This document shows, one piece after another, positions 54,522 through 63,164 of a stretch of 64,000 nucleotides of DNA. The DNA comes from an uncultured Prevotellaceae bacterium. Its GTDB lineage: Bacteria; Bacteroidota; Bacteroidia; Bacteroidales; Bacteroidaceae. The notes below the pieces were generated by a model, which saw nothing but the letters and a program-made list of their open reading frames with translations, was not told where the DNA came from and ran no database searches. The stretch covers positions 1-64,000 of the forward strand of contig CAMHIS010000004.1 in assembly GCA_946185285.1 (NCBI GenBank), read 5' to 3'. The position numbers and the translations under genes were made by a program. The stretch's first letter is position 1, and each line of letters begins with the position of its first letter.

Positions 54522-54791
54522 ATGTATTTAGACAAAGAGAAGAAAGTCGAGATTTTCAGCCAGTATGGCAAGTCGGCCACTGACACGGGTTCTCCCGAGG
54601 CTCAGATTGCCCTGTTCACCTATCGCATCAAGCACCTGACGGAGCACCTGAAGAAGAACCACAAGGACTTCGCTACCGCCCGTTCGCTGACCATGATGGT
54701 AGGCCGTCGCCGCAAGCTGCTGAAGTACCTCTATGTCAACGACATCAACCGCTACCGTGCTATCATCAAGACACTCGGTCTGCGTAAGTAA
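54522..54791 (+). CDS. rpsO: 30S ribosomal protein S15
   Basis: An 89-residue S15, normal length, which binds 16S rRNA in the platform early in 30S assembly. Signatures are GSPEAQIALFTYRI with TGSPE, HLKKNHKDFATARSL and RRRKLLKYLYVNDINRYR. The gene stands alone with its own promoter, leader and terminator. Confidence 0.98.
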   Translation: MYLDKEKKVEIFSQYGKSATDTGSPEAQIALFTYRIKHLTEHLKKNHKDFATARSLTMMVGRRRKLLKYLYVNDINRYRAIIKTLGLRK

Positions 54792-54826
54792 AAGCAAAAA
54801 CAGTAAAAAGGCCTAAAGGTAAAAAG

Positions 54827-54858
54827 CCGCGTAGGGATTCCCCTATGCGGTTTTATGT
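54827..54858 (+). terminator. rpsO terminator
   Basis: CCGCGTAGGG (54827-54836) pairs with CCCTATGCGG (54841-54850), with one G-T pair, then TTTTATGTTT. Confidence 0.8.
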
Positions 54859-54889
54859 TTTTCCCTCTTGACAATCCAGCAAAAAAGCG

Positions 54890-54897
54890 TAACTTTG
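54890..54897 (+). promoter_or_regulatory. Promoter of the lipoprotein gene
   Basis: CTTG (54867-54870), 19 nt, TAACTTTG (54890-54897), 42 nt before the ATG. Confidence 0.55.
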
Positions 54898-54939
54898 CAC
54901 CAACAAACTTAGTTATTCACCTTTTAAAACTTAACGACA

Positions 54940-55488
54940 ATGAAGAAGATATACACACTCTTGGCAATGCTGCTGACCATGATGGCAGGCACGACCTTCA
55001 GCTCCTGCGACTGGGATGACGACGATGCCATCGCCTACACCTTAGAGGGAACATGGAAGGGAAACATGTATGTTAACACCTACTACGACGGCAACACCTA
55101 TTATGCTACAGCTACGGAAATCACATTCCTACGCGACCCCTACCGCTACTCCAGCGGCGACGGCTACTGGGTGGACTACTACTCCAGGGCACCATGGGAC
55201 TATGTGGCCAACCACATACGCTGGACGGTGAACTACGGCAGGATCCACGTCTACTTCGTCGAGGAGGGCACCGAGATGGAAATCTACAACTACCGTCTGA
55301 ACGACGACCGCTTCACGGGCTACATTGCCGAGTACGACAACGACGTGGAGTTCAGCCTCTACCACGTGTCGTCGCCCAACTGGAGCAGCTATCGCTGGGG
55401 TTACGACGCCTGGTATGACGATTACTACTGGTCGCGCGAGACACGCGGACTGGCAGCCGAAAAGCCGGTCAGAAGGATTGGCAAGTAA
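54940..55488 (+). CDS. Hypothetical lipoprotein
   Basis: A 182-residue protein with a lipoprotein signal MKKIYTLLAMLLTMMAG and lipobox FSSC, followed by DWDDDD, an acidic tether typical of surface-exposed Bacteroidetes lipoproteins. The mature part is very rich in Tyr, Asp and Trp (GTWKGNMYVNTYYDGNTYY, WGYDAWYDDYYW) and looks like one small beta domain of lipocalin-like size. The exact family was not recognised. The last 15 residues are basic. It has its own promoter and a bidirectional terminator shared with the GH28 gene. Confidence 0.75.
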   Translation: MKKIYTLLAMLLTMMAGTTFSSCDWDDDDAIAYTLEGTWKGNMYVNTYYDGNTYYATATEITFLRDPYRYSSGDGYWVDYYSRAPWDYVANHIRWTVNYGRIHVYFVEEGTEMEIYNYRLNDDRFTGYIAEYDNDVEFSLYHVSSPNWSSYRWGYDAWYDDYYWSRETRGLAAEKPVRRIGK

Positions 55489-55493
55489 ACAAC

Positions 55494-55539
55494 AAAAAGA
55501 AACGAGGAATGGACAAGTCGCCATTCCTCGTTTCTTTTT
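55494..55539. terminator. Bidirectional terminator, lipoprotein / GH28
   Basis: A perfect 19-bp stem (55494-55512 with 55521-55539, core ACGAGGAATGG), an 8-nt loop, A and T tracts on the two sides: works for both converging genes. Confidence 0.9.
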
Positions 55540-57005
55540 TATTTCACCTTGATACGGACATTGTCGCGGATGATGTTCTGGCAATGCTGGAACGTCGCAT
55601 CGTGCTTGGCGCTGATGTCAATGTTACGCAGGGTAATGCGGTCGATAGGCATCTCAGGCAGTCCGTTGAACTCCATGGCATAGCCGGCACCGTGGCAGAT
55701 GACGTTTCGGATGTCGATATTGCGGAATACGGGCGTCTCCTCGGTGACAGGCATCGCCTTCTCCTCCTGAGGGCTGCCGCCTTCGGCCAGCACCTCGGCC
55801 ACCGACTTCCCTCCATAGTACATATTGAAGGTCAGGGCGTAAGTCTTGATGTCGGTCATCGAGATTCCGTCGATGAAAATGTTCTCGACGACACCGCCAC
55901 GGCCACGCGTCGACTTGAAGCGCAGGCCGACGTCGGTGCCGAGAAACTGGCAGTTCCTGACGCTGATGTTCCTAACACCGCCGCTCATCTCTGACCCCAC
56001 GACGAAACCGCCATGTCCGGCAAAGACGGTACAGCCGTCGACGACGACGTTCTGGCAGGGCTTGCCGCGGCGGCGCCCGTCGGCGTCCTTGCCGCTCTTC
56101 AGGCAGATGCCGTCGTCGCCAGCATCAAACTTCGAGTTGACAATCAGGGCGTTGGTACACGACTCCAGGTCGAGCGCATCGCCGTTCTGGGCGAAAGCTG
56201 GGTTACGCGCGAGTACATTATCTATAATAATATTCTCGCACATCAGCGGATGGATGTTCCATGCTGGCGAGTTCTGGAAGATGACGCCCTCAAGCAGCAC
56301 GTTCTTGCAGCCCACGAGACTGACCATCACCGGGCGCAGGAACCGCTTCACCTGTTGCCACTCTTCTTCGGTCTGTGCGGCGGGGACGTTCATATTGGCG
56401 CCCTTTTCGCCCTTCTCGTAACCCTCGGAGGGCACCCAATAGTCCTTTCTCATCTCGCGGCCACCGGGGCGCTTCAAGATTTCCTTCCATTGGGCATCGG
56501 TCACCTTGGCCCGCTTCACCGGGCGCCAGTACTGACCGTTACCGTCGATGACGCCCTGGCCTGTAACGGAGATATTGGTGGCACCGTTGGCACTCAGCGG
56601 CGACTGGCAGCGGCGGGTGTCAAGTCCCTCGAACGAAGTCTTGACAAGCGGATAGAGGTCTTCGTCGGCAGCGAACTGGATGACAGCTCCCGCCTCTAAG
56701 TGCAGGTCGATGTTCGACTCTAACACGATGGGGCCGGTCAGCCACACGCCACGGGGCACGATGAGATGACCTCCGCCATTGCGCTTGAGATAGCTGATTC
56801 CTTTGGCAAAAGCTTCTGTACAGAGCTTCTCGCCAGTTCCCACGGCATCAAAATTTGTCAACTCCACCCGACGGTCAGGAATGACGGGGGCTTTCATCTC
56901 TGCCATCTGGAACGGAAGGTGTTCGGTATACGTTTTGTACTTATTCTGAGCATTCGCAGCGCAGAACAAGACAAGGCTCAAAATTAGTAAAGTAGTTCGT
57001 TTCAT
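55539..57005 (-). CDS. Glycoside hydrolase family 28 (polygalacturonase-like)
   Basis: A 488-residue secreted pectinase-type enzyme with a signal peptide MKRTTLLILSLVLFCAANAQ. GH28 motifs appear in order: NGDALDLES (the NxD position), DAGDDGICLKSG (catalytic DD), GHGGFVVGSEMSGG (GHG) and RFKSTRGRGG (RxK). The N-terminal NFDAVGTGEKLCTEAFAKGI is family-typical. It should cleave galacturonan-like chains, giving uronates that the KduI-ExuT genes could use. It follows folK by 37 bp on the same strand, so it may be read from the core operon, an odd partner. Confidence 0.9.
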   Translation of the reverse strand: MKRTTLLILSLVLFCAANAQNKYKTYTEHLPFQMAEMKAPVIPDRRVELTNFDAVGTGEKLCTEAFAKGISYLKRNGGGHLIVPRGVWLTGPIVLESNIDLHLEAGAVIQFAADEDLYPLVKTSFEGLDTRRCQSPLSANGATNISVTGQGVIDGNGQYWRPVKRAKVTDAQWKEILKRPGGREMRKDYWVPSEGYEKGEKGANMNVPAAQTEEEWQQVKRFLRPVMVSLVGCKNVLLEGVIFQNSPAWNIHPLMCENIIIDNVLARNPAFAQNGDALDLESCTNALIVNSKFDAGDDGICLKSGKDADGRRRGKPCQNVVVDGCTVFAGHGGFVVGSEMSGGVRNISVRNCQFLGTDVGLRFKSTRGRGGVVENIFIDGISMTDIKTYALTFNMYYGGKSVAEVLAEGGSPQEEKAMPVTEETPVFRNIDIRNVICHGAGYAMEFNGLPEMPIDRITLRNIDISAKHDATFQHCQNIIRDNVRIKVK

Positions 57006-57042
57006 TTTTGTTATAGTTATTAGTTATGGAATGTTAGCCATG

Positions 57043-57483
57043 TTAGTTTGGTTGGTATATCTCGCGTAGTGGTTTCATCACGAAATCGCGTTTATGCATC
57101 AACGGATGCGGTATCTTCAAGTCTGGCTCGTCGACCATCAGGTCGTCATAAAGCAAGATGTCAATGTCGATGGGCCTGTCAGCATACTGACGGGCAGACG
57201 AATTTTGGGAGACAGATTGACGGTTAGACTTTTTTTCCCGGCCTAAGTCACGCTCTATCTGCTGGGTCAGAGTCAGCACCTCATGTGGAGTCTTTGTGGT
57301 TTGGCACAGAATAACGGCATTGAGGAAGTTATGGCAGGACTCAAAGCCCCACGGTTCTGATTCCATGAGCGATGACTGGCGGACAACCAGCCCTACCCTT
57401 TCTTGCACAAGCCGTACAGCATTTTCAATATTTTGCTGCCGATTGCCCAGATTACTTCCTAATCCCAAATACACCTTATGCAT
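57043..57483 (-). CDS. folK: HPPK, folate biosynthesis
   Basis: A 146-residue 2-amino-4-hydroxy-6-hydroxymethyldihydropteridine pyrophosphokinase. Signatures are VYLGLGSNLGNRQQNI, ESEPWGFE, FLNAV, and DRPIDIDILLYDD with PHPLMHKRDFVMKPL. Between LGREKKS and YADRPIDID is an extra segment (NRQSVSQNSSARQ, about residues 87-99) that other HPPKs lack. Its DNA matches the repeat just upstream of the gene, so it may be repeat-derived. It is followed by GH28 and preceded by queA (51-bp gap). Confidence 0.93.
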   Translation of the reverse strand: MHKVYLGLGSNLGNRQQNIENAVRLVQERVGLVVRQSSLMESEPWGFESCHNFLNAVILCQTTKTPHEVLTLTQQIERDLGREKKSNRQSVSQNSSARQYADRPIDIDILLYDDLMVDEPDLKIPHPLMHKRDFVMKPLREIYQPN

Positions 57484-57489
57484 CTCTTA

Positions 57490-57535
57490 ATAAAAGCTAA
57501 CCGTCAAATCCGTCTAACCGTCAAATCTGTCTAAT
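57490..57535. repeat. Short tandem repeat between queA and folK
   Basis: Two near-identical 17-bp units CTAACCGTCAAATCCGT and CTAACCGTCAAATCTGT in tandem, then a degenerate CTAATCAATCGTC. The inverse form (ACAGATTGACGGTTAGAC) occurs inside folK at about 57213-57230. Confidence 0.75.
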
Positions 57536-58677
57536 CAATCGTCAAGAATCAGCAGCGCATCACCATAGCATCCAAACTGGTAGCCCTTCTCAACTGCCTG
57601 CTCATAAGCCTCGTAGACGATGTCGTAGCCGCCAAAGGCCGCAGTCAGCATCATCATGGTCGACTCGGGATGATAGAAGTTGGCAATCATGGCATTGGCA
57701 AGGCCGAAATCATAGGGCGGGAAGATAAACTTGTTAGTCCAGCCGTCGAAGGGTTTTAGCATTCCGTCGGTACCCACTGCAGTCTCTGTGGCCCGGGTCG
57801 TACTGACACCCACAGTGCAGACACGATGGCCCGACAACTTAGTGTCGTTCACCAACTGACAACACTCGCTGCCGATTATCATCTGCTCTGAGCTCATCTT
57901 ATGCTTCGTCAAATCCTCCACTTCGATGGAGTCAAAGCAGCCCAGTCCGCAGTGGACGGTCAAATAGGCGAAGTTAAAACCGCGAATTTCCATCATCTTC
58001 ATCAATTCACGGCTGAAGTGCAGTCCCGTAGCGGGAGCCGTCACCGCTCCCTCGTTCTTGGCAAAGATGGTCTGGAAATTCTCCATGTCCTCAGGTACCA
58101 CCGCCCGCCTGTCAACGATATAGCGAGGCAGCGGTGCCGACCCCAAGGCAAAGAGTTCGCGTTTGAACTCATCATGGTCGCAGTCGTAGAGGAACCGCAA
58201 GGTACGACCGCGGCTGGTGGTATTGTCGATAACTTCAGCCACCATCGGTCCGTCCTCCTCGAAGAACAGTTTGTTGCCGATGCGGATTTTTCGTGCCGGT
58301 TCAACCAACACATCCCACAAGCGAAATTCCGCATTCAACTCGCGCAACAGGAACACCTCTATCTGCGCGTCTGTCTTCTCCTTGGTTCCAAAGAGGCGTG
58401 CCGGAAACACCTTTGTGTCATTGAAAACAAAGGTATCGCCCTCGTCAAAGTATTCCACGAGGTCACGGAACATCAGGAACTGATCGGTGTCATTCCCGTC
58501 GGCATCCTTCTTATACATCTCGATGGTCTGCCGCTTGCGGTGAATCACCATCAGGCGCGACTGGTCGCGGCTGTAAATACGCTCCTCAGTGCCGTCTTCA
58601 TTCTTGAAGGTGCGGTGCGGCGGGAACAGCGCCACCTGCTCCTCGGGCAGTCTGAATCTGAATTGTGATAGTTTCAT
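57535..58677 (-). CDS. queA: S-adenosylmethionine:tRNA ribosyltransferase-isomerase QueA
   Basis: A 380-residue QueA: it transfers the ribosyl part of SAM to 7-aminomethyl-deazaguanine in tRNA, giving epoxyqueuosine. Signatures are [35 protein letters not shown], and [18 protein letters not shown] (active region), with VHCGLGCF later. Length is a little above the usual 345-350, mainly in the N-terminal [14 protein letters not shown] region. It lies between truB (16 bp upstream) and folK. Confidence 0.95.
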   Translation of the reverse strand: MKLSQFRFRLPEEQVALFPPHRTFKNEDGTEERIYSRDQSRLMVIHRKRQTIEMYKKDADGNDTDQFLMFRDLVEYFDEGDTFVFNDTKVFPARLFGTKEKTDAQIEVFLLRELNAEFRLWDVLVEPARKIRIGNKLFFEEDGPMVAEVIDNTTSRGRTLRFLYDCDHDEFKRELFALGSAPLPRYIVDRRAVVPEDMENFQTIFAKNEGAVTAPATGLHFSRELMKMMEIRGFNFAYLTVHCGLGCFDSIEVEDLTKHKMSSEQMIIGSECCQLVNDTKLSGHRVCTVGVSTTRATETAVGTDGMLKPFDGWTNKFIFPPYDFGLANAMIANFYHPESTMMMLTAAFGGYDIVYEAYEQAVEKGYQFGCYGDALLILDD

Positions 58678-58693
58678 CTATGTTCTTTTCGAT

Positions 58694-59407
58694 TTACTGA
58701 TTTTCGATTTTCGATTGAAATTGCTCGTCGAGCCATTGGGGGAAGCTGTCGAAAGTCTGGCAGTCGCCAATGCTGACATCTCCAAGACGGGTACGACAGA
58801 GGGCTGTAAGAAAAGCACCGCTGCCCAAGGCATAGCCGATGTCGCGAGCCAGCGAGCGGATATATGTGCCCTTGCCGCAGACTACGCGGATGCTCATCTG
58901 CATCTTCACAGGGTCGAAGGCTGTCAGTTCCAGCTCGTCGATGCGCACGGGCTTGGCAGCCAGTTCTATGTCGGCACCCTTGCGGGCCAGCTCGTAAGCC
59001 CGGTCGCCCTTGACCATGACCGCCGAGTAGACGGGCGGCACCTGCTGAATCTCGCCGACAAAGTCGGCGAGCACGCGAAGGATGAGTTCACGGGTGATAT
59101 GGCGCGTAGGATAGGTCATATCAACGGTGTGCTCGCGGTCGAACGACGGTGTGGTGGCACCAAGCTGCAGGGTGGCCGTATACTCCTTGTCGTGCAACTG
59201 GAGCGTCTCTATCTGCTTCGTAGCCTTACCTGTGCAAAGTATCAGGACACCAGTGGCCAAGGGGTCGAGCGTCCCTGCATGACCAGTCTTCACCCTCTTG
59301 ACGCGCATCTTCTTCGAGATAAGGTAGCGGATATGGGCCAATGCGCCGAACGACGACATGCCATAAGGCTTGTTGATATATATGAATGCGCCTTCGTTGA
59401 AGTCCAT
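58694..59407 (-). CDS. truB: tRNA pseudouridine(55) synthase TruB
   Basis: A 237-residue TruB making pseudouridine 55 in the tRNA T-loop. The catalytic aspartate is in KTGHAGTLDPLATGVL; YINKPYGMSSF, ITRELILRVLADF and GKGTYIRSLARDIG agree. It lacks the C-terminal PUA domain of proteobacterial TruB, as is common in Bacteroidetes. It directly follows uppP with no gap and precedes queA. Confidence 0.95.
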   Translation of the reverse strand: MDFNEGAFIYINKPYGMSSFGALAHIRYLISKKMRVKRVKTGHAGTLDPLATGVLILCTGKATKQIETLQLHDKEYTATLQLGATTPSFDREHTVDMTYPTRHITRELILRVLADFVGEIQQVPPVYSAVMVKGDRAYELARKGADIELAAKPVRIDELELTAFDPVKMQMSIRVVCGKGTYIRSLARDIGYALGSGAFLTALCRTRLGDVSIGDCQTFDSFPQWLDEQFQSKIENQ

Positions 59408-60265
59408 TTAGTCGACCATTGCAAGTGAGTGACCTGTCAGCAGCAACACGATGATAATGGTGCCGACGATGATGCGATAGATACCAAAGGCCTTGAAGCC
59501 GTACTTGGTGAGGAAAGCCACGAACCACTTCATGGCCAACAGTGCCACGACGAACGCCACGGCACAGCCTAAGAGCAGCATCATGATGTTGTGAGAGGTT
59601 GCCCAGACAGCATCCTCCTTCACGAGATCGAGCAAGTCGAGCAGCGTGGCACCGGCCATAGTAGGTACAGCCAAGAAGAACGAGAACTCGGCAGCACGCT
59701 TACGGGTCAGTCCCTGCGTCATGCCGCCCACGATGGTAGCCATCGAGCGCGACACACCGGGTATAACTGATATGCACTGATAGAGGCCGATGTTGAATGC
59801 CCGCTTCTCGTTGACCTTCTTGTCATCGCTGCCCTTGTTGAACAACTTGTCGCAGAAAAGCATGAACACACCTCCGACAACCAGCATCACAGCCACCACC
59901 TCGACGCTGTCGAGGAGCCAGTCTAGCACACCCGACTTCTTAGCCAGCAGTCCGATGATGACTGCCGGCAGCACGCCAACAAAGAGCAGCCAGTAGAAGT
60001 AGTACTTATGCTTAAGCTTCTGCCACGCCGAACTGCCCTCAGGGGCTGGCGTATTGTCCAGCTTGAAGAACCGCTTCCAGTAGAGACAAACTACAGACAG
60101 GATGGCGCCAAACTGAATGATAAACGTAAAGGCATGGACGAAGGGGTCGCCCTGCTCAATGCCCAGCAGGTTCTGGGTGATAATCATGTGCCCCGTCGAC
60201 GATACTGGCAGAAACTCGGTGAGTCCCTCTACGATGGCAATAATGACGGTCTCTATCCAGGTCAT
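59408..60265 (-). CDS. uppP: Undecaprenyl-diphosphate phosphatase UppP (BacA)
   Basis: A 285-residue polytopic membrane enzyme that dephosphorylates undecaprenyl diphosphate to recycle the lipid carrier for peptidoglycan and other glycans. Catalytic motifs: EGLTEFLPVSSTGHMIIT near the N-terminus and VIPGVSRSMATIVGGM in the second half. About eight membrane helices. Its start overlaps the stop of the DUF3098 gene by 4 bp, so translation is coupled. Confidence 0.96.
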   Translation of the reverse strand: MTWIETVIIAIVEGLTEFLPVSSTGHMIITQNLLGIEQGDPFVHAFTFIIQFGAILSVVCLYWKRFFKLDNTPAPEGSSAWQKLKHKYYFYWLLFVGVLPAVIIGLLAKKSGVLDWLLDSVEVVAVMLVVGGVFMLFCDKLFNKGSDDKKVNEKRAFNIGLYQCISVIPGVSRSMATIVGGMTQGLTRKRAAEFSFFLAVPTMAGATLLDLLDLVKEDAVWATSHNIMMLLLGCAVAFVVALLAMKWFVAFLTKYGFKAFGIYRIIVGTIIIVLLLTGHSLAMVD

Positions 60266-60510
60266 TCCGTCACCTCCTTCTGTGCTTCGTCCTTCGGCTT
60301 ATGCACCACTGCGTAAATCATCGACACGAAGCCAAGCAGACACACGACAGGAGCCACAACGATACGGCGAGTGCTGAAGATGTCAGGATTGTAAGCTTCC
60401 TCAGACGAACTGCCTCCACTCATCAGAATAAAGCCGACGACAACCACCAGCATACCTACAGCAAGCAGGATGAAGTTCATGCGGCCAAATGCAAAATCTT
60501 TCTTTTCCAT
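60262..60510 (-). CDS. DUF3098 membrane protein
   Basis: An 82-residue protein with two membrane segments (FILLAVGMLVVVVGFILM and VVAPVVCLLGFVSMIYAVV) and a start DFAFGRMN that is characteristic of DUF3098. In Bacteroidetes it is regularly found between ftsX and uppP, as here, so it probably works with one of them; its role is not known. Confidence 0.88.
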   Translation of the reverse strand: MEKKDFAFGRMNFILLAVGMLVVVVGFILMSGGSSSEEAYNPDIFSTRRIVVAPVVCLLGFVSMIYAVVHKPKDEAQKEVTE

Positions 60511-60525
60511 ATACTCTTTTCAGTT

Positions 60526-61404
60526 TTAAATCTTATAAAGGTCACGCGCCCGCATCCGCAGAAAGCGGTTCACCGAGATATACGAGCACAGCAACGTGAT
60601 AATCAGTCCAAACAGCAGTACCGCTGCCCCGGTAATGGCCAGCACCTGCCACGTGATGATGCCCGTCAGACCGGGCTCGTAGCGGAACAGCCACCACACG
60701 CCGCCGCCCAGCACGAGGCAGGCCAGCAGGGCAGCCACAAGGCCCACCACCATACCGTCGCGCATGAAGGGCCGCCGGATGAAGCCCCACGAGGCCCCCA
60801 CCAGCTTCATCGTGTGAATCAGGAAGCGGCGCGCATAGACGCCGAGCCTCACCGTGTTGCTGATGAGCTGGTAGCTGATGAACGTCAGCAGCGCCGCCAG
60901 TATCAGCAGCACCAGCGACACCTTCTGCAGGTTCTTGTTCACCTTGTCCATCAGGTCCTCCTGATAGACCACGTCGCTCACCTTCGGGTTGCCGGTCAGC
61001 TCCTTCTCAATCCACTGTAGCGAGTCGCGGTTGGCATAGTCCGACTTCAGCTGCAGTTCCAGGGTAGCCACAAAGGGGTTCACGCCGAGAAATTCCGACG
61101 GGTCGCTACCCATCGCCTCGCTCTGCTCCTTCAGGGCCTGCTCCTTGCTCACATAGTCAATGTTGCGCGCGTATGGGCGGTGGTAGAGGTCGCGGCACAG
61201 CCGGTGGGCTTCGTTCGTCGTCACCGTGTCGCCCAGCATGACGGTCACCGTCAGGTTCTCCTTCACGTAGTTCGACAAGTTGTGCGCCGTCAGCACCGAC
61301 AGCACCACAAGACCAATCAATATCAGCACCATAGTCGTACTGATACACAGTGTAACAACCTGCATACCATGGCGGCGCCGGGTCGTTTTTCTCCTTTTTC
61401 TCAT
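60526..61404 (-). CDS. ftsX: Cell division protein FtsX
   Basis: A 292-residue permease-like protein with one membrane helix near residue 25, a periplasmic domain of about 110 residues and three helices at the C-terminus: the FtsX layout. With the ATPase FtsE it controls peptidoglycan hydrolases at the septum; no ftsE gene is next to it. VSKEQALKEQSEAMGSDPSE and FIRRPFMRDGMVVGLVAALL are family-like. It is the first gene of the ftsX-DUF3098-uppP-truB-queA-folK series, with the minus-strand promoter TATCTTTG at 61437-61444. Confidence 0.9.
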   Translation of the reverse strand: MRKRRKTTRRRHGMQVVTLCISTTMVLILIGLVVLSVLTAHNLSNYVKENLTVTVMLGDTVTTNEAHRLCRDLYHRPYARNIDYVSKEQALKEQSEAMGSDPSEFLGVNPFVATLELQLKSDYANRDSLQWIEKELTGNPKVSDVVYQEDLMDKVNKNLQKVSLVLLILAALLTFISYQLISNTVRLGVYARRFLIHTMKLVGASWGFIRRPFMRDGMVVGLVAALLACLVLGGGVWWLFRYEPGLTGIITWQVLAITGAAVLLFGLIITLLCSYISVNRFLRMRARDLYKI

Positions 61405-61436
61405 TTACTTTACGTACGTAAAACTAAAATCGGTTG

Positions 61437-61485
61437 CAAAGATACGAATAATTTTTGGGGAAAACAAACTTTTTTCGTAATTTTG
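61437..61485. promoter_or_regulatory. Divergent promoters: ftsX and radical SAM gene
   Basis: Minus strand: TATCTTTG at 61437-61444. Plus strand: TTTG (61454-61457), 20 nt, TAATTTTG (61478-61485), a full consensus match, only 8 nt before the ATG at 61494. The two promoters are back to back and overlap. Confidence 0.7.
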
Positions 61486-61493
61486 CGCCCGTT

Positions 61494-62258
61494 ATGAGTA
61501 CTATCATTTATCCGTCGCCCGTGTTCGGCCCTGTACAGAGCCGACGCCTGGGCATTTCGTTAGGCATCAACTTGCTGCCGGCAGACGGCAAGGTGTGCTC
61601 TTTCGACTGCATCTACTGCGAGTGTGGTTTCAACGAGAGCCACCGTCCCAAGCAGCCACTGCCCACACGTGAACAAGTGGCAACGGCCCTCGAACGGAAG
61701 CTCCGACAAATGCAGGAGGACGGGCAGATGCCCGACGTGCTGACCTTTGCCGGCAACGGTGAGCCGACTTGCCATCCCCACTTCGCTGACATCATCGACG
61801 ACACCATCCGGCTGCGCGACCTGTATTGTCCGCAGGCGAAGGTCAGTGTGCTGAGCAATTCAACCATGATTCACCGTCCGCAAGTTCATGATGCTCTCAT
61901 GCGTGTGGACAACAATATTCTGAAGCTCGACACCGTCGACCCCGACTTCATCCGCCAGGTAGACCACCCTGCCGGCGCCTACGATGTCAACGCCATCATC
62001 GAGCGGATGAAAGCATTTCAGGGTCACATCATCATACAGACCATGTTCCTGAAGGGGGACGGCATCGACAACACTACCGAACAATACGTTGCCCCGTGGC
62101 TTAAAGCCGTCAGAGAAATCGCGCCCTGTCAGGTGATGATCTACACCATCGACCGCGAGACACCCGACCAGTCGCTGCGTAAGGCCACCCACGAAGAACT
62201 CGATGCCATCCGCAACCGCGTCATCGCCGCCGGTATTCCCTGTACAGCTTCCTATTAG
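61494..62258 (+). CDS. Radical SAM protein
   Basis: A 254-residue radical SAM enzyme. The cluster motif is CSFDCIYC (C35, C39, C42), and FAGNGEPTCHP carries the SAM-contacting GE block. The start MSTIIYPSPVFGPVQSRRLG is typical of the 'radical SAM, MoaA/NifB-like' small proteins with unknown substrate (the GPVxSRRLG group). A longer form at 61455 would start upstream of the -7 promoter box, so 61494 is preferred. With only 8 nt between the -7 box and the ATG, the mRNA is probably almost leaderless. Confidence 0.88.
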   Translation: MSTIIYPSPVFGPVQSRRLGISLGINLLPADGKVCSFDCIYCECGFNESHRPKQPLPTREQVATALERKLRQMQEDGQMPDVLTFAGNGEPTCHPHFADIIDDTIRLRDLYCPQAKVSVLSNSTMIHRPQVHDALMRVDNNILKLDTVDPDFIRQVDHPAGAYDVNAIIERMKAFQGHIIIQTMFLKGDGIDNTTEQYVAPWLKAVREIAPCQVMIYTIDRETPDQSLRKATHEELDAIRNRVIAAGIPCTASY

Positions 62259-62300
62259 AAACAAGCAGCGCAAACATTTCTGTCTGCGCTGCTTGTTTCT
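62257..62300. terminator. Bidirectional terminator, radical SAM gene / lpxA
   Basis: A 16-bp stem (62257-62272 with 62285-62300, core ACAAGCAGCGC), a 12-nt loop, and T-rich tail on the plus side. Confidence 0.9.
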
Positions 62301-62304
62301 TTTC

Positions 62305-63081
62305 TTACACCTTCGAGATGATGCCTAACTTCGTGGCACGCAGGAACTCGATGATGTGCCGAATCTCCGGGCCGTCGGGTACCTGCTCAGCTATCTGGTT
62401 GACAGCATCGAAGAGCGACGTACCGCCGTTGAATACCAGTCGGTAGGCGTTGGCTATGTGCTTCAGCGTCTTCTCGTCGACCCCGTGCTGACGGCCTACG
62501 GCGAAGTTCACGCCGCCGTAGGCATTTTTCTTCGTAGCCACGATGTAGGGCGGAATGTCGCGCGAGAAGGAGGTGCCGGCCTGCACCATCGAGCCTTTGC
62601 CGACGCGCGTGCCGGCATTCTCGATGACCGAGCTCGAGAAGATGACGCTGTCCTCAATCTCGCAGTCGCCGGCAATCTTCGTGCCGTAGCCGAAGACGCA
62701 TTGGTTGCCGACCTTCGTGTCGTGCGAGATGTGGGCACCCTCCATCAGCACGTTTCCGTTGCCGATGACGGTCTGGCCGCCGGTATGGGTGGCACGGTTG
62801 ACGACGACGTTCTCACGGAAGATGTTGCCGTCGCCGATGATGCACTCCGACCGTTCGCCGCGGAACTCGAAGTCCTGCGGCAGGGCGCCGATGACGCTTC
62901 CCTGGTGCACTTTGTTTCCCTTACCCATGCGCGTACCGCTACAGATACTGACGAAGGGGAAGATGATGCAGCCATCGCCTATCACCACGTCGTCCTCGAT
63001 ATACGCGAACGGGAATATCTTACAGTTGTCGCCGATTTTAGCCTTTGGGCTGATTTCGGCTTTCGGACTTATATCTGACAT
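62305..63081 (-). CDS. lpxA: UDP-GlcNAc acyltransferase LpxA
   Basis: A 258-residue LpxA, first step of lipid A synthesis: transfer of 3-hydroxyacyl from ACP to UDP-GlcNAc. Left-handed beta-helix hexapeptides run through residues 1-190 (ISPKAKIGDNCKIFPF, VSICSGTRMGKGNKVHQGSV, GAHISHDTKVGNQCVFGYG), followed by the helical C-terminus. The catalytic His is in AHISHD. Length is normal. It lies between the radical SAM gene (convergent) and the TolC-family gene. Confidence 0.94.
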   Translation of the reverse strand: MSDISPKAEISPKAKIGDNCKIFPFAYIEDDVVIGDGCIIFPFVSICSGTRMGKGNKVHQGSVIGALPQDFEFRGERSECIIGDGNIFRENVVVNRATHTGGQTVIGNGNVLMEGAHISHDTKVGNQCVFGYGTKIAGDCEIEDSVIFSSSVIENAGTRVGKGSMVQAGTSFSRDIPPYIVATKKNAYGGVNFAVGRQHGVDEKTLKHIANAYRLVFNGGTSLFDAVNQIAEQVPDGPEIRHIIEFLRATKLGIISKV

Positions 63082-63099
63082 AATTATAATGTTTTTTTG

Positions 63100-63156
63100 C
63101 AGCTGACAACAGGACTAAGACGACTTCCTTAAGTCCTTAAGTCCTGTAGTCAGCTG
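63100..63156. terminator. Hairpin between the TolC-family gene and lpxA
   Basis: CAGCTGAC (63100-63107) with GTCAGCTG (63149-63156), and AGGACT (63111-63116) with AGTCCT (63140-63145), an interrupted long stem. A T-rich stretch follows on the minus strand. It lies just after the stop of the TolC-family gene. Confidence 0.65.
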
Positions 63157-63164
63157 CTTAATTA

